Positions 52,744-61,936 of a stretch of DNA of 64,000 nucleotides are shown here, piece by piece. Under the pieces are notes generated by a model. That model saw only the letters and a program-made list of their open reading frames with translations. It had not been told where the DNA came from and made no database searches. The translations under genes and the position numbers were made by a program. Location of the stretch: positions 1 to 64,000 of the forward strand of contig JACPDH010000011.1 in assembly GCA_016184115.1 (NCBI GenBank). Reading direction: 5' to 3'. Source of the stretch: Acidobacteriota bacterium (GTDB lineage: Bacteria > Acidobacteriota > Thermoanaerobaculia > Gp7-AA8). Numbering within the stretch: the stretch's first letter is position 1; each line of letters opens with the position of its first letter.

Positions 52744-53862
52744 ATGAACTTCGAGACGATTGCGACGCACATTGGCGGCGAGGTGGACGAGGAGACGGGA
52801 GCGATTGCCCCGCCAATCCATCTGGCGACGACGTACGAGCTCGCACCAGACGGCAGCCAGTTCCACGGATATCGCTACTCGCGCGAGGGGAATCCGACGC
52901 AATCGCGCCTCGAGGCTGCGCTTGCAGCGATCGAGAGCGGCGCGAGATCACTCGCATTTGGCTCCGGGATGGCTGCAGGGGCCGCGGTCATCCAGGCGCT
53001 CCCAGCCGGATCGCGCGTGGTCTTCACCGATGACAGCTACTACGCATTCCGCCTCCTGGCCGGCGACTTCATGACGCGCTGGGGACTCGAATACGAGATC
53101 GTCTCAATGCGCGATCTCGAAATTGTTCGTGCCGCGCTCCGAAAACCTGCTGCACTCGTCTGGGGAGAGACGCCGTCGAATCCGTTGATGAACGTCGTCG
53201 ACATCCGGGAGCTGGCATCGATCGCGCGCGCCGCGGGGGCATCGTTGCTCGTCGACAGCACATTCGCCACACCTGCGCTGCAACGACCGCTCGAGCTCGG
53301 CGCCGATATCGTCCTCCAGTCGACGACGAAATACCTCGGGGGGCACTCCGACGTCGGAGGAGGTGCGTTGGTGTTCGGGAGCGAGAGCGATCTCTACCGC
53401 CAGGTGCTTCACGTGAGGCGCGTGATCGGCGGTGTCGCGTCTCCATTCAATTCATGGCTCGTTCTCCGCGGCGTAAGGTCGCTCGCCGCGCGGATGCGGG
53501 TTCATTGCGAGAATGCGATGGCCGTTGCGACGTGGCTCGAGAAGCACCCGCGCGTGAGATGCGTGCACTACCCAGGGTTGGCCTCACATCCCGGACACGC
53601 GATCGCAGCGAGCCAGATGTCCGCGTTCGGCGGCATGCTGTCGTTCGAGATCGCCGGATCGCGCGAGGAAGCGATCGCGGTCGTGGCCGCGGTCAAGCTC
53701 TTCGTGCGCGCGACCAGCCTGGGAGGAGTCGAGAGTCTCATCGAGCACCGCGCGTCGATTGAAGGGAAGGGGACGACGGTGCCGGAGACGCTGATCCGCT
53801 GCTCGATTGGTCTCGAGCACCAGCGCGATCTGATCGCCGATCTCGAGCAAGCGCTCGGGTAG
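52744..53862 (+). CDS. Cystathionine gamma-synthase/lyase family PLP enzyme
   Basis: This 372-residue fold-type I PLP enzyme of the Cys/Met metabolism family has the PLP Lys196 in STTKYLGGHSD, Asp171 (VDSTF) that binds the pyridine nitrogen, and the phosphate-binding motif YRYSREGNPT at 43-52. The SLGGVESLIEHRAS segment is present. The ‘Y-GGT’ active-site loop reads DDSYYAFRLL, so the reaction (gamma-synthase, gamma-lyase or methionine gamma-lyase) cannot be decided. AAGGAG precedes ATG 52744. No sulfur-metabolism neighbours. Confidence 0.93.
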   Translation: MNFETIATHIGGEVDEETGAIAPPIHLATTYELAPDGSQFHGYRYSREGNPTQSRLEAALAAIESGARSLAFGSGMAAGAAVIQALPAGSRVVFTDDSYYAFRLLAGDFMTRWGLEYEIVSMRDLEIVRAALRKPAALVWGETPSNPLMNVVDIRELASIARAAGASLLVDSTFATPALQRPLELGADIVLQSTTKYLGGHSDVGGGALVFGSESDLYRQVLHVRRVIGGVASPFNSWLVLRGVRSLAARMRVHCENAMAVATWLEKHPRVRCVHYPGLASHPGHAIAASQMSAFGGMLSFEIAGSREEAIAVVAAVKLFVRATSLGGVESLIEHRASIEGKGTTVPETLIRCSIGLEHQRDLIADLEQALG

Positions 53863-53898
53863 TCGGCGTCGTCGCGAGGCGTGGCGAGAAGTCTCGGG

Positions 53899-56388
53899 CT
53901 ACTTGAGCTCTATGCCGCTAATGACGGTGGGCGCTGACGGGACGCTGACCATCGCCTCACGAATGCTCCCTCTGAACGTCGCGCGGATCGTGAACGATCC
54001 AGACGGGAGATTGCGGAACGCGAAACGTCCGTCATCCGTGGTCGTCACGCTCCTGTCGAGCTCGACGATCGATACGCTAATCGGGCCGGTCACGTCTTCG
54101 ACGACACCCGACACGCTCCGATTCGCGCGGACACGTAACGTCAGACTCGCCGGTTCGTTGGGCGCGAGCGCCAATGCGCGTTCACTCTCTCCGGCGAGCA
54201 GTGAGTAGCCGGAAGGCGGGGAATCGATAGCGACAACGTAGCTTCCCGGCGCCCCGACCCAGCTCAATGAGCCATCGCTTGCAGTGTCGAATCTGACGGC
54301 GTCGGACGAGGAACGAAGCGTGACCGTGGCCGCGGAGACGGGCTGTCCCTCGTCATCGAGCACATGGGCGAAGAGGCGCGCGGGGAAGTACGCGATCTCG
54401 AAATCGGCTGGCTCGCCCGGTTTCGCCGTGAGCGCCGACGGTGTGCGGAAATAGCTGTTCTTCGGCAGGACGAGCTCGATGCGGTGCACGTCGTGCACGA
54501 CCCCCGAGAAGCGGTACGAGCCGCGTGTGTCAGTGGTGGTCGACGCCGTGCCGTCGAGGCGAATCGTGGCACCTTCGACGCCGGAAAGCGTCCCGTCGCT
54601 TGCACGGGCGACGACACGGCCTTCGATCGCGCCGTTCCTCGATGAGGTAATCCCCCGCAGGCTCACCGGCATCCGGAGGCGCACAGCGACCGCGTTCTCG
54701 TTGCGGCTGCTACGCGAGGTTCCGTAGCTTCGAACGGTGAAGTCGGCAACGAGCTCGGCCCCGGACGATGTGAGCTGGCGAGAGTAGGCGAGCGTGGCGA
54801 GCGCGCTGTCGCGTCCGCCACCGACGCGGCGTGCGTGCTCGACCAATGCGCGTAGGGTGAGGCTCTGGCGGGTAGACGCGGGGATGAGCCATCGGAGGTC
54901 GAACCCCGCCTGTGTGCGCTCGAGAGACGTCTCGAGCACGATGTTCTCGATCAACCCCGCGTCGACGAGCCCCGGGTAGTCACGCAGGAGCCGGCTGATG
55001 TCGCCGACGCTCTGCGGAAAGATCCCGAGCTCGGCGAGCGCGTTCGCGAATTCGGGGTTGCGGTCGAGGATGAGATAGAGCGAGGGAGCGGCGCTCTCGT
55101 AATCGACCCAGGCCGAAGCGTAAATCGAGCGGCCAGCGCCGTGAATCGACACGCGCCCTCCCGGACCGCTCTCGCCCGTGATCGAGCTCTCTTCCCATCG
55201 AGCCGTGAGCGAAGCACCGGCACTGCGGCGGTTGTACTCGATGGTGAGTGGAACGCGGAACGTGTCGACGCTCTCCGTTCCGCGGTCGTCGAATCGTGAA
55301 TACGACGCACCGCCAGCAATCGACCAGTTGGCGGCGATCGAGTAGCGTGCGTCGACGGAAGCGTTTTGATTGTCCTGCGACACGCCTGGGAAGCGAAAGC
55401 GGTACGCGGACGTCGTGGCATTCGTCGAGAGCCGTGCCGAGGGGCGCGCGTTCCATACCGCTTCCGCGAACGATCCGGCCGAGCGCGATGGAGAACCGAA
55501 TCCGGGAGGTTTGTGGCGGGCGTCGATCCAGAGTCGATTGAGCGCGTCCTGATATTCGATGCCTAACGCGCCTCCAGGCTCGCCGTCGTAGCTAGCTTCC
55601 GCGCCGATCGCGAGCCCATTGCGCTCGAACCGGCCGAAGACACTCCCTCGGAGGTGGCGCTCGCCGTCGGAGCTCCACATGAGGTTCTCGGAGAGGTCGA
55701 AGCCGAGAACACGGTGGCGGTGACTCGCGAGCGCGACGCGCTCGCCGCCCGCGGAGAGGAAGAGGTCACCGTAGCGAAACGATTCACGCTCGCCGCCACT
55801 GAGCAGCCATGTCCGAGACTCGTAGTGAATGCCGCGTACGACGTCGCCGTCGAGGCTGAGCGGTGTGGCGGCGACGGCACGGTCGAGGAGCGTGAGCTCG
55901 CTTCCGCGCCGGCGCAGCACGATTGATGCGTCGGGAATGACGACCGGCTCGTTCCGCTCGTCTTCGTCGCGTGACTGGTCGACCGCGGTGAGCCGGAAAC
56001 TGAAGCGCTCGGGGTCTTCCGAGGCGACTGTGTGCGCCATGCGTCGCGAGCTCGACTCGTAGCCGAGCTCGTAGAACCCGGTGGATGCTGGCCGGTGCTG
56101 AAGAAAGCCGTAGGAGGCAGCTGTTGGGGGTTGCACGACGGCCACGTCGATCGTCTCGGTACTATCAGGCCTGATGATCGTGATCAGCGTGCTTCCGAGG
56201 GCACGAGCGGTCACGATGACGAGACCGTCGCGGATCGTGGCATCAGCGATGCCAGGATCGATCGTGAAGACTGCGGTGGCCGCGGGATCCGCGAACGATG
56301 CGCTCTGCCTTAGTGGAATCGTCAGCGATTCTGCCGCGGCGATCTCCGCGAGCGCTAGAAACGCGAGAACGGCGAGGAGGTGCTTCAT
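53899..56388 (-). CDS. Usher-like outer-membrane protein with secretin-type N-terminus and carboxypeptidase-regulatory domains
   Basis: This protein has 829 residues and a signal peptide (1-19). Residues 21-90 (LTIPLRQSASFADPA ... ALGSTLITIIRPD) resemble the pilus-formation N-terminal domain of CpaC-type secretins. About 100-580 alternates Gly/Ser-rich short strands like an outer-membrane barrel. The end carries two carboxypeptidase-regulatory-like beta domains (about 590-660 and 750-829: IEGRVV...ATIRLDGT; SGVVED...RFAFRNLPSG). It is last in an operon after a chaperone-like gene (4-base overlap) and two fibre-subunit-like genes, which together suggest an export/assembly barrel. The usher role is an inference; sequence identity to classical ushers is not visible. 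Confidence 0.7.
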   Translation of the reverse strand: MKHLLAVLAFLALAEIAAAESLTIPLRQSASFADPAATAVFTIDPGIADATIRDGLVIVTARALGSTLITIIRPDSTETIDVAVVQPPTAASYGFLQHRPASTGFYELGYESSSRRMAHTVASEDPERFSFRLTAVDQSRDEDERNEPVVIPDASIVLRRRGSELTLLDRAVAATPLSLDGDVVRGIHYESRTWLLSGGERESFRYGDLFLSAGGERVALASHRHRVLGFDLSENLMWSSDGERHLRGSVFGRFERNGLAIGAEASYDGEPGGALGIEYQDALNRLWIDARHKPPGFGSPSRSAGSFAEAVWNARPSARLSTNATTSAYRFRFPGVSQDNQNASVDARYSIAANWSIAGGASYSRFDDRGTESVDTFRVPLTIEYNRRSAGASLTARWEESSITGESGPGGRVSIHGAGRSIYASAWVDYESAAPSLYLILDRNPEFANALAELGIFPQSVGDISRLLRDYPGLVDAGLIENIVLETSLERTQAGFDLRWLIPASTRQSLTLRALVEHARRVGGGRDSALATLAYSRQLTSSGAELVADFTVRSYGTSRSSRNENAVAVRLRMPVSLRGITSSRNGAIEGRVVARASDGTLSGVEGATIRLDGTASTTTDTRGSYRFSGVVHDVHRIELVLPKNSYFRTPSALTAKPGEPADFEIAYFPARLFAHVLDDEGQPVSAATVTLRSSSDAVRFDTASDGSLSWVGAPGSYVVAIDSPPSGYSLLAGESERALALAPNEPASLTLRVRANRSVSGVVEDVTGPISVSIVELDRSVTTTDDGRFAFRNLPSGSFTIRATFRGSIREAMVSVPSAPTVISGIELK

Positions 56389-57149
56389 TTCACCACGAGC
56401 TCCGCGGTTCGTGTCAGCGAGCGGCCCTCAAACTGGAGTGTCGCAACGACGCTGTAGACGCCGGGCTGGAGCTCGCCCGGATACTCGGAGCGAAGAGAGG
56501 CGCGTTCGCCCGGCAGGAAGCGGCGCGAGTCGAATTGAGTGCGACCGACGATCGCTCCGGATGCGTCGACGAAAACCGAGGCGCCCGTCGAGACGAGCGG
56601 CTCGCTTCCGGTATTCTCGAGCGTGGCTTCGATCGTCGCGTTCGTCGCAGCCGTCTGCGGCTCCACGCGCAGTGGTGCGCAATCGAGCCTAACGTCACCG
56701 GTGAGCGTGAACGTGAAGAGCGTGCCAAGCGACGCGGTCGCCGAGACTCCGTTGATGCGGAAGAGCGTCGTGCCTCGGAAGATCGCCACAACGGCCCGCT
56801 GTGTGGTCGACGCTGGAAGCGTCAGCGTGACATCGACGGAGCGCGACTCGCCGGCAAGGACCGTGACCGCTCGCTTAGAAAACGTTGCGCTCGCGGCAAT
56901 GCTGTCGGGCGTGGATCCCGCGGGGTGGAACTCGCGAGTACCGTTCTTGACGACGACGTCCTGCGCGATGAGCTCGAATGAGGCGTCGACTCCTGTGCGG
57001 TTCGTGAGCGTGATTCGATGAGTCACGCTCGCTCCTCCAGCGCCGCGGAGGTTTACGACGGAAGGGGAGAGCGTCAGTGCCGATTCTTCCGCGCGGAGCG
57101 ACGTTGTTGCGCAGAGGATGAGGGCGATCCAGAGTGCGCGTTTAGTCAT
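56385..57149 (-). CDS. Periplasmic chaperone-like Ig-domain protein
   Basis: ATG 57149 is preferred over 57182, which lies inside the neighbouring gene; GAAGG precedes it. This 254-residue exported protein (signal peptide 1-19, SLRAEESAL) has two Ig-like domains (about 22-140 and 145-254). The first opens LTLSPSVVNLRGAGG and has TNRTGVDASFELIAQD, a pattern like pilus chaperones and WxL-type proteins. The key Arg/Lys pair of PapD-type chaperones is not obvious. Position between subunit and usher genes supports a folding or delivery role. Confidence 0.72.
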   Translation of the reverse strand: MTKRALWIALILCATTSLRAEESALTLSPSVVNLRGAGGASVTHRITLTNRTGVDASFELIAQDVVVKNGTREFHPAGSTPDSIAASATFSKRAVTVLAGESRSVDVTLTLPASTTQRAVVAIFRGTTLFRINGVSATASLGTLFTFTLTGDVRLDCAPLRVEPQTAATNATIEATLENTGSEPLVSTGASVFVDASGAIVGRTQFDSRRFLPGERASLRSEYPGELQPGVYSVVATLQFEGRSLTRTAELVVK

Positions 57150-57160
57150 CGGCGTCGCCT

Positions 57161-57598
57161 TCAGTGTGTCTCGACGTTCCACGTGATCGCTTCGGCCAGT
57201 GCTCCTGCCGAAGCGTCGCGCGGAACTTCAAGCTCGATCGTGTATTCGACTCCAACCCCGACCGGCATCATCGGATCGACGACGACAGGGACCGCGGAAA
57301 GTGCGATTCCATTGATCCGAACGCGGCATCGCGTCTCGGTTCCGTCGGTCCACGCGCTGAGCCGCGCAGTGCGGCGTTCCTTCGCGTCAGTCTCTGCGAC
57401 GACGCGGATCCGCTTCGTCACCCTCGTTCCTCCCTGCTGTCGCGAGGCACCATGGCTGATCACGCCGAGGTCGAGATTCGCGACGTTCGGGCGGCCGAGT
57501 CGATGCGATGCGTCGGCGAAGACGAGCCGGATGTCATTCCCGGCGGACACGCCGCCTGCCAGGAGAAGAAACGCGGAGATCGCGATCAGCTGTCTCAT
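57161..57598 (-). CDS. Small exported Ig-like protein, possible minor fibre subunit
   Basis: This 145-residue protein has a signal peptide (1-19, GGVSAGND). The rest is a single beta-sandwich-like domain ending in ITWNVETH, a terminal strand similar in form to that of the upstream subunit (INFTATSN). One Cys only, no membrane anchor. It lies 11 bases before the chaperone-like gene and 64 bases after the upstream subunit gene. A minor or tip subunit role is an inference from operon position. Confidence 0.68.
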   Translation of the reverse strand: MRQLIAISAFLLLAGGVSAGNDIRLVFADASHRLGRPNVANLDLGVISHGASRQQGGTRVTKRIRVVAETDAKERRTARLSAWTDGTETRCRVRINGIALSAVPVVVDPMMPVGVGVEYTIELEVPRDASAGALAEAITWNVETH

Positions 57599-57622
57599 TG
57601 ATTCGCCTCTGGTCCCGGAGGG

Positions 57623-57654
57623 CGCCGCCCCGGTGTTGTCGCACCGGGGCGGCG
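57623..57654 (-). promoter_or_regulatory. Strong intercistronic hairpin after the main subunit gene
   Basis: A perfect 13-bp GC stem (57623-57635 with 57642-57654) around a 6-base loop lies 9 bases after the first subunit gene's stop. In fimbrial operons such stem-loops stabilise the major-subunit message or reduce read-through; here there is no U-run. Confidence 0.7.
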
Positions 57655-57662
57655 AGTGGGCC

Positions 57663-58190
57663 TCAGTTGGAGGTGGCAGTGAAGTTGATGGCGTTGTCGA
57701 TGGCGGCTGCAGCTGCGGAATCGGCGACTACGACATCCCACGAGTAGGAGCCGGTCGATCCGTACGTCCCGGTGCTCGTGAGGGTGGTGGCCGCGGAGTC
57801 GCTCAAGGTGCTGCCGTTGAGCTTCCAGGTGACGCCGCTCGCCGGTGCGGACCCGAGCTGCGCGGTCAGCGTGTAGTCGGTGCTAGTGAGATTCGCCTTG
57901 TCGACCTTGACGCCGACTGTCGAGGAGAGAGTCCAGTTGGATGCTCCTCGAGCGAGCGTGAAACCGGTTGGCGCCGAGCCGTACTTCGAGATGTTTCCGA
58001 GGGCGCTCGTGGCGGCAGCGGTGCCGGTACCGGAGGTCGTTCCTCCAGCCGATTCGACCGTCAGGTTGATCGAGCTTTCAACCGTGCCGGTGACGGTCAG
58101 CGTGCCGGACGAGGTGGCTGCCTGGGCGCCCGGCGCGGCGACCAGGAGAACTGCTGCAGCGGCGACAGCGAGGAGAGTTGTGTTCTTCAT
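57663..58190 (-). CDS. Exported fibre-subunit-like protein (DUF4402-like)
   Basis: ATG 58190 is chosen (AAAGGAA just upstream, signal peptide directly after), giving 175 residues. After the signal (1-24, QAATSS) comes a Ser/Thr/Gly-rich beta domain with the SGTLTVTGTVESSINLTV opening, typical of pilin-like and DUF4402 subunits. It is low in charge and lacks Cys, which differs from FimA/SCPU subunits. It is the first gene of the four-gene operon and is followed by a strong hairpin, as expected for the most abundant product. Confidence 0.75.
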   Translation of the reverse strand: MKNTTLLAVAAAAVLLVAAPGAQAATSSGTLTVTGTVESSINLTVESAGGTTSGTGTAAATSALGNISKYGSAPTGFTLARGASNWTLSSTVGVKVDKANLTSTDYTLTAQLGSAPASGVTWKLNGSTLSDSAATTLTSTGTYGSTGSYSWDVVVADSAAAAAIDNAINFTATSN

Positions 58191-58448
58191 GCGTTCCTTT
58201 CGCTTTGGGTGGTTAGTTGGTGGCTCTCGATTGAGCTCGAAGCTGTAGTCGTAGGAAGGCGCCGAAAAATACGCTCCGGAACACGTTTCGTATCGCGGGT
58301 GGAATCCCGCGCCGGTCGGTATCCGATACTTCAACGGATGAGTCTCGTCGCGCTCGGAGATGAGGACACCTGCGGCGAATGGACGTACGGCGGGGAGGAG
58401 GGACGCGGCGCTCCATAACGCACAGTGGACAGGCGCCGCGGCGATACG

Positions 58449-60554
58449 TTACGAGACGATGATCTTCTCGAAAAGGTCCTCGTCGACTTCCCGGACGAAG
58501 CGTGAGGCCTCCATCAGTACCTCGTAACGACCGCGATCGCGCATCATGACGGGATAGGTGAGGAAAAGCTCGCGCCTCGCGCGCGTCACGGCGACGTGAA
58601 AGAGGCGCCGCTCCTCCTCCTCACCAGGAATGCTGATCTCGCGATGTCCTGTCTCGTCGGCAGGAGACGCGACATCCATCATCCGCACGAGTGCCGCGTC
58701 TGCAGCCGGAAGCTCGCCGAGTTTTGGAGGCAGGCGTACGATCGTCGCCTGGTCCTTCATCGCGCGGGCGCTCGGAAAGCGGCCCTCGCACAGGCCGATC
58801 ACGAAGACCGCATCCCACTCGAGTCCCTTCGCCTGGTGTACCGATGAGAGAACGACTTTCTCGTCTTCTGTCCCCGCGACGACGAGCTCTTCGCCGGCGA
58901 TCGGGCGCTCGAGAGTCAGGTCGCGCAGGAACTCGCTGACCGAGTCGTATTTGAGCGCGAAGCCTGCGAGCTCTTCCAGGTCGTCAAGCCGCGTCTGGGC
59001 GTTCGGGAACTTGAGCCGAGCGTAAGCGCGGTAGTGTTCATCGAGCACGTGCCGGATAGCGTCAGCGGGACAACGGCGCATTGTCTCGGAGTCGAGTTTC
59101 CTGAGGATCGCCGCGAAGAACCGGAGGCTTTCGCCTGCCGCGCGCGACGCGAGCGCCTGCTTCGTTGCGAGAAAGCTCGCGAGCGTGTCGTGACGTGAGG
59201 CGATTCGTTCCCACACCTCGGCGGCGATGCGCTCGCCGACGCGTGGGAAGAGCTTCATCGCGCGCTTCCACGAAAGCTCCTCCGAGGGGTTGTCGATGAT
59301 TCGAATGAACGCGAGGACGTCCTTGATGTGCGCCTGCTCCATGAAGCGGATGCCGGAGCGGATCTCGTATGGGATGTTCCTCCGCGAGAGCTCCATTTCG
59401 AGCTCCATGACCTGGTAGTGCGAGCGATAGAGCACTGCGATCTCGCCGAGGCTCGTTCCCTCGTCGCGGAGCTGGAGAATGTACGACGCCACGAACTGCG
59501 CCTGCTGATCGACTGAGTCGAGCGGAACGAGTGCGGGATTGGGCCCCGAAGCGCGTACGGCCAGCAGTTCCTTCGGAAACTGAAAGCGATTGTGGGTGAT
59601 CGATTGGTTCGCGAGCGCGAGGATCTCGGGCGTCGACCGGTAGTTCGTCTCGAGTCTGAACGCGCGGCAGTCGGGCCACCGAAGCGGGAATGTGAGGATG
59701 TTCTCGAACGATGCGCCGCGGAACGAGTAGATCGCCTGCGCGTCATCGCCGACGACCATCACGTTCCGATGGTCCTGCGCGAGGAGATCGACGATCTCGG
59801 CCTGAAGGTGGTTCGTATCCTGGTATTCGTCGACGAGGATGTGGCGAAAGCGGCTCCGAATCGCCTGCGACGCTTCGGGATGGGAGACGAGCAGCGTTCT
59901 CCAGTGGAGGAGAAGGTCGTCGAAGTCCATCGCGTTCGAATCCCGCTTCTTCTCCGCGTAGCGATCGAAGACGCCGCGTATCTCACTTGTGAGGCCAAGG
60001 AAGTGAGGGTGATTCCCTTCGAGGTACGCGACGAGATCGCAGCCTGTGTTGACGACGTACGAGTGAATCGACGCCAGGACATCACCGCGCGGAAAACGCT
60101 TCGCAAGGGTGTCGATTCCGAGCGACGACACCGCGGACTCCATCGTCTCCTTCGCGTCGTCCTCATCGAGGATCGTGAAGTTGGAGCGAAAACCGAGGAG
60201 CTCGGCGTGGCGGCGAAGCAGACGATTTCCGACGGAATGAAATGTGCCGCCCCAGATGCTGCGCGTGTCGACCTGAACGAGCTCCTCGACGCGCGACAGC
60301 ATCGAGCGCGAGGCCTTGTTCGTGAATGTGAGCAGGAGGATTCGCGTGGGATCGGTACCGTCCTCGACGAGACGAGATACGCGGAATGTTAGGGCGCGAG
60401 TCTTTCCGCTTCCCGCGCCCGCGATGACGAGGATCGGCCCGTCACCCGCCATCACCACGTCGAGCTGCTCGCGGTTGAGGTCGGCGTCGTAGCGGACCTT
60501 GTAGTTTCGCGATGGAGCCTTCGGCTCGAGCTTGTAGTGGCGGATCTTCGTCAC
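58449..60554 (-). CDS. UvrD/PcrA/Rep-like superfamily 1A DNA helicase
   Basis: This 701-residue 3'-5' helicase has motif I GAGSGKTRA (about 46-54), motif Ia LLLTFTNKAS, motif II DEYQDTN near 241, motif III GDDAQAIYSFRGA, motif IV RLETNYRSTPEI, motif V VVLSSVHQAKGLEWD and motif VI RRLFHVAVTRARREL. All motifs are intact and the size is normal. No RecB-type nuclease domain follows. Role in repair or replication restart. It ends 259 bases before the first gene of the fibre operon's leader, with no evidence of linkage. Confidence 0.96.
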   Translation of the reverse strand: MTKIRHYKLEPKAPSRNYKVRYDADLNREQLDVVMAGDGPILVIAGAGSGKTRALTFRVSRLVEDGTDPTRILLLTFTNKASRSMLSRVEELVQVDTRSIWGGTFHSVGNRLLRRHAELLGFRSNFTILDEDDAKETMESAVSSLGIDTLAKRFPRGDVLASIHSYVVNTGCDLVAYLEGNHPHFLGLTSEIRGVFDRYAEKKRDSNAMDFDDLLLHWRTLLVSHPEASQAIRSRFRHILVDEYQDTNHLQAEIVDLLAQDHRNVMVVGDDAQAIYSFRGASFENILTFPLRWPDCRAFRLETNYRSTPEILALANQSITHNRFQFPKELLAVRASGPNPALVPLDSVDQQAQFVASYILQLRDEGTSLGEIAVLYRSHYQVMELEMELSRRNIPYEIRSGIRFMEQAHIKDVLAFIRIIDNPSEELSWKRAMKLFPRVGERIAAEVWERIASRHDTLASFLATKQALASRAAGESLRFFAAILRKLDSETMRRCPADAIRHVLDEHYRAYARLKFPNAQTRLDDLEELAGFALKYDSVSEFLRDLTLERPIAGEELVVAGTEDEKVVLSSVHQAKGLEWDAVFVIGLCEGRFPSARAMKDQATIVRLPPKLGELPAADAALVRMMDVASPADETGHREISIPGEEEERRLFHVAVTRARRELFLTYPVMMRDRGRYEVLMEASRFVREVDEDLFEKIIVS

Positions 60555-60680
60555 GCGACGATTATTGCCGAAGGGAAGCAGCTTTGTGGCGTGTCGTCGC
60601 GGGCGGGAAAAGGACGGACGAAATCGAGGCCAGCCATTCCAATGTCAGGCGGGGCACGATCGGACGGTGATCGTTGAGCT

Positions 60681-60950
60681 CTATTGCGCCGATCGTCGGG
60701 GCCCGAGAGCCCCGACGCACCGGTAGATCGCAACACCGCAACTCGTGCTCACCGCGCAGAAGAGCACTGCACGCGGTTCGGCGACGTTCCAGCCGCCGAA
60801 ATCGAGGCGAGTCGCCACGAGCCCCCCCGCCAGGGCAAACGTCAGCCCACAAAGCGCCTCGAGAACGCGGCCCGAAGTTCGTCCGAGCGGAATGAAGCGG
60901 CAGGCGAGCAAGGCAGCCGCGCTGCCGAGCAACCACGTAAGAATGCCCAT
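60681..60950 (-). CDS. Small membrane protein (GlsB/YeaQ-like)
   Basis: This 89-residue protein has three hydrophobic segments separated by Gly-rich turns (LGSAAALLACRFIPLGRT; LTFALAGGLVATRLDFGGW; AVLFCAVSTSCGVAIYR), as in transglycosylase-associated YeaQ/YmgE proteins. The start ribosome site is weak. Stress-related membrane role known only by family resemblance. Confidence 0.55.
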   Translation of the reverse strand: MGILTWLLGSAAALLACRFIPLGRTSGRVLEALCGLTFALAGGLVATRLDFGGWNVAEPRAVLFCAVSTSCGVAIYRCVGALGPRRSAQ

Positions 60951-60990
60951 GCGCCGAGTTTAGCGCGTTGCGGAAGGGGGAATCAGGGGA

Positions 60991-61221
60991 TTAGCCGTCA
61001 GTTCCGATCGCTTCGACCGGGCAGTTATCCTTCGCATCCTTGCACAGCGCCTCTTCCTCGGGGGATTCGGGCTGCTTGTAGATGAACGAGAAGCCTGCCT
61101 CGTCGTTGCGCTGGAAATTCGCAGGGGCGGTTTCGCGGCAGAGGTCGCAATCGATGCACTGCGAGTCGACATACCATGAGCCGTCGGGTTGTCCAGCTAC
61201 CTTGTCATTCGGATCAGCCAT
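60991..61221 (-). CDS. Small 4Fe-4S ferredoxin
   Basis: ATG 61221 (MADPNDKVAG) gives 76 residues, with GGAG 9 bases upstream. Cys22, Cys25 and Cys28 (CIDCDLC) with Cys67 (NCPVEAI) would ligate one cluster; Cys60 may substitute or be structural. The conserved second CxxCxxC of 2[4Fe-4S] ferredoxins is missing, so it is a single-cluster form. The electron partner is not in the window. Confidence 0.93.
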   Translation of the reverse strand: MADPNDKVAGQPDGSWYVDSQCIDCDLCRETAPANFQRNDEAGFSFIYKQPESPEEEALCKDAKDNCPVEAIGTDG

Positions 61222-61478
61222 AATCGGGATCTCCATCGCTCGAGAAGTGACTGCAACATGCGCAGCCGTGCGAAGCGAGCGTAGTCTACGCACATGCGGA
61301 CGATGCCTGCAACGTTCGCCGTCACAGCTCTTTATGTGGCGTTCGTCACAGACTTTGGTGCGTCATTCGCCCCCAGGGTCGTCACTCCACGAGCTCGCAG
61401 CGCCGGGTTACCAAAAGCGCGTCACGGGGCTGGAAATTCGCTTCGTACCCTGAAAGAATCGTCACCACCGGACGAAAC

Positions 61479-61928
61479 ATGAAGTCTCCTGACGAACTTT
61501 CCATCCGCGCGGCTCGCGAGGGCGACCTCGATGACGTGCTTTCCCTTCTCATCGATGCCGACCTCAACATCGACGGAGTCCACGAAAGTCTCGGCAGTTT
61601 TGTCGTCGCCGCGGATGGCGACCAGATCGTCGCCTGTGTCGGCGCCGAAGCCTACCAGTTCGTCGCCCTGATCCGCTCCCTCGTCGTCCAACCCGACTAC
61701 CGGGGACAAGGGCTGGGACGCCGGCTCGTCCGCCAATTGATCGATCGCTTCGCGTCACGCGGGCTTCGCGAGTTTTACGTCGTTACGGAGGACGCGGACG
61801 GCTTCTTCAAGAAGCGCGGTTTCAAGCCATGCGACCGCGACGAAGTGCATCCCCAGATTGCCGGCTCGAGTGAGTTGTCGAACGCGAGTGAGACGGCCAT
61901 CGTAATGCGCCTTCAGATGCTCAGTTGA
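61479..61928 (+). CDS. GNAT-family N-acetyltransferase (ArsN-like)
   Basis: This 149-residue protein has the acetyl-CoA motif VVQPDYRGQGLGRRL (about 70-84) and GNAT strands around it, with FYVVTEDADGFFKKRGFK typical of the ArsN/PhnO-like group that acetylates small amines. The stop overlaps the possible TTG start of the next gene, so the two are probably co-transcribed. Substrate unknown. Confidence 0.9.
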   Translation: MKSPDELSIRAAREGDLDDVLSLLIDADLNIDGVHESLGSFVVAADGDQIVACVGAEAYQFVALIRSLVVQPDYRGQGLGRRLVRQLIDRFASRGLREFYVVTEDADGFFKKRGFKPCDRDEVHPQIAGSSELSNASETAIVMRLQMLS

Positions 61929-61936
61929 GACGGCTG

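Noticed and set aside
58191..58448. c-di-GMP riboswitch upstream of the fibre operon
   Set aside because: c-di-GMP proteins are present nearby, so I looked for the GEMM core in the leader. I found a small hairpin near 58295-58312 but not the conserved aptamer sequence.
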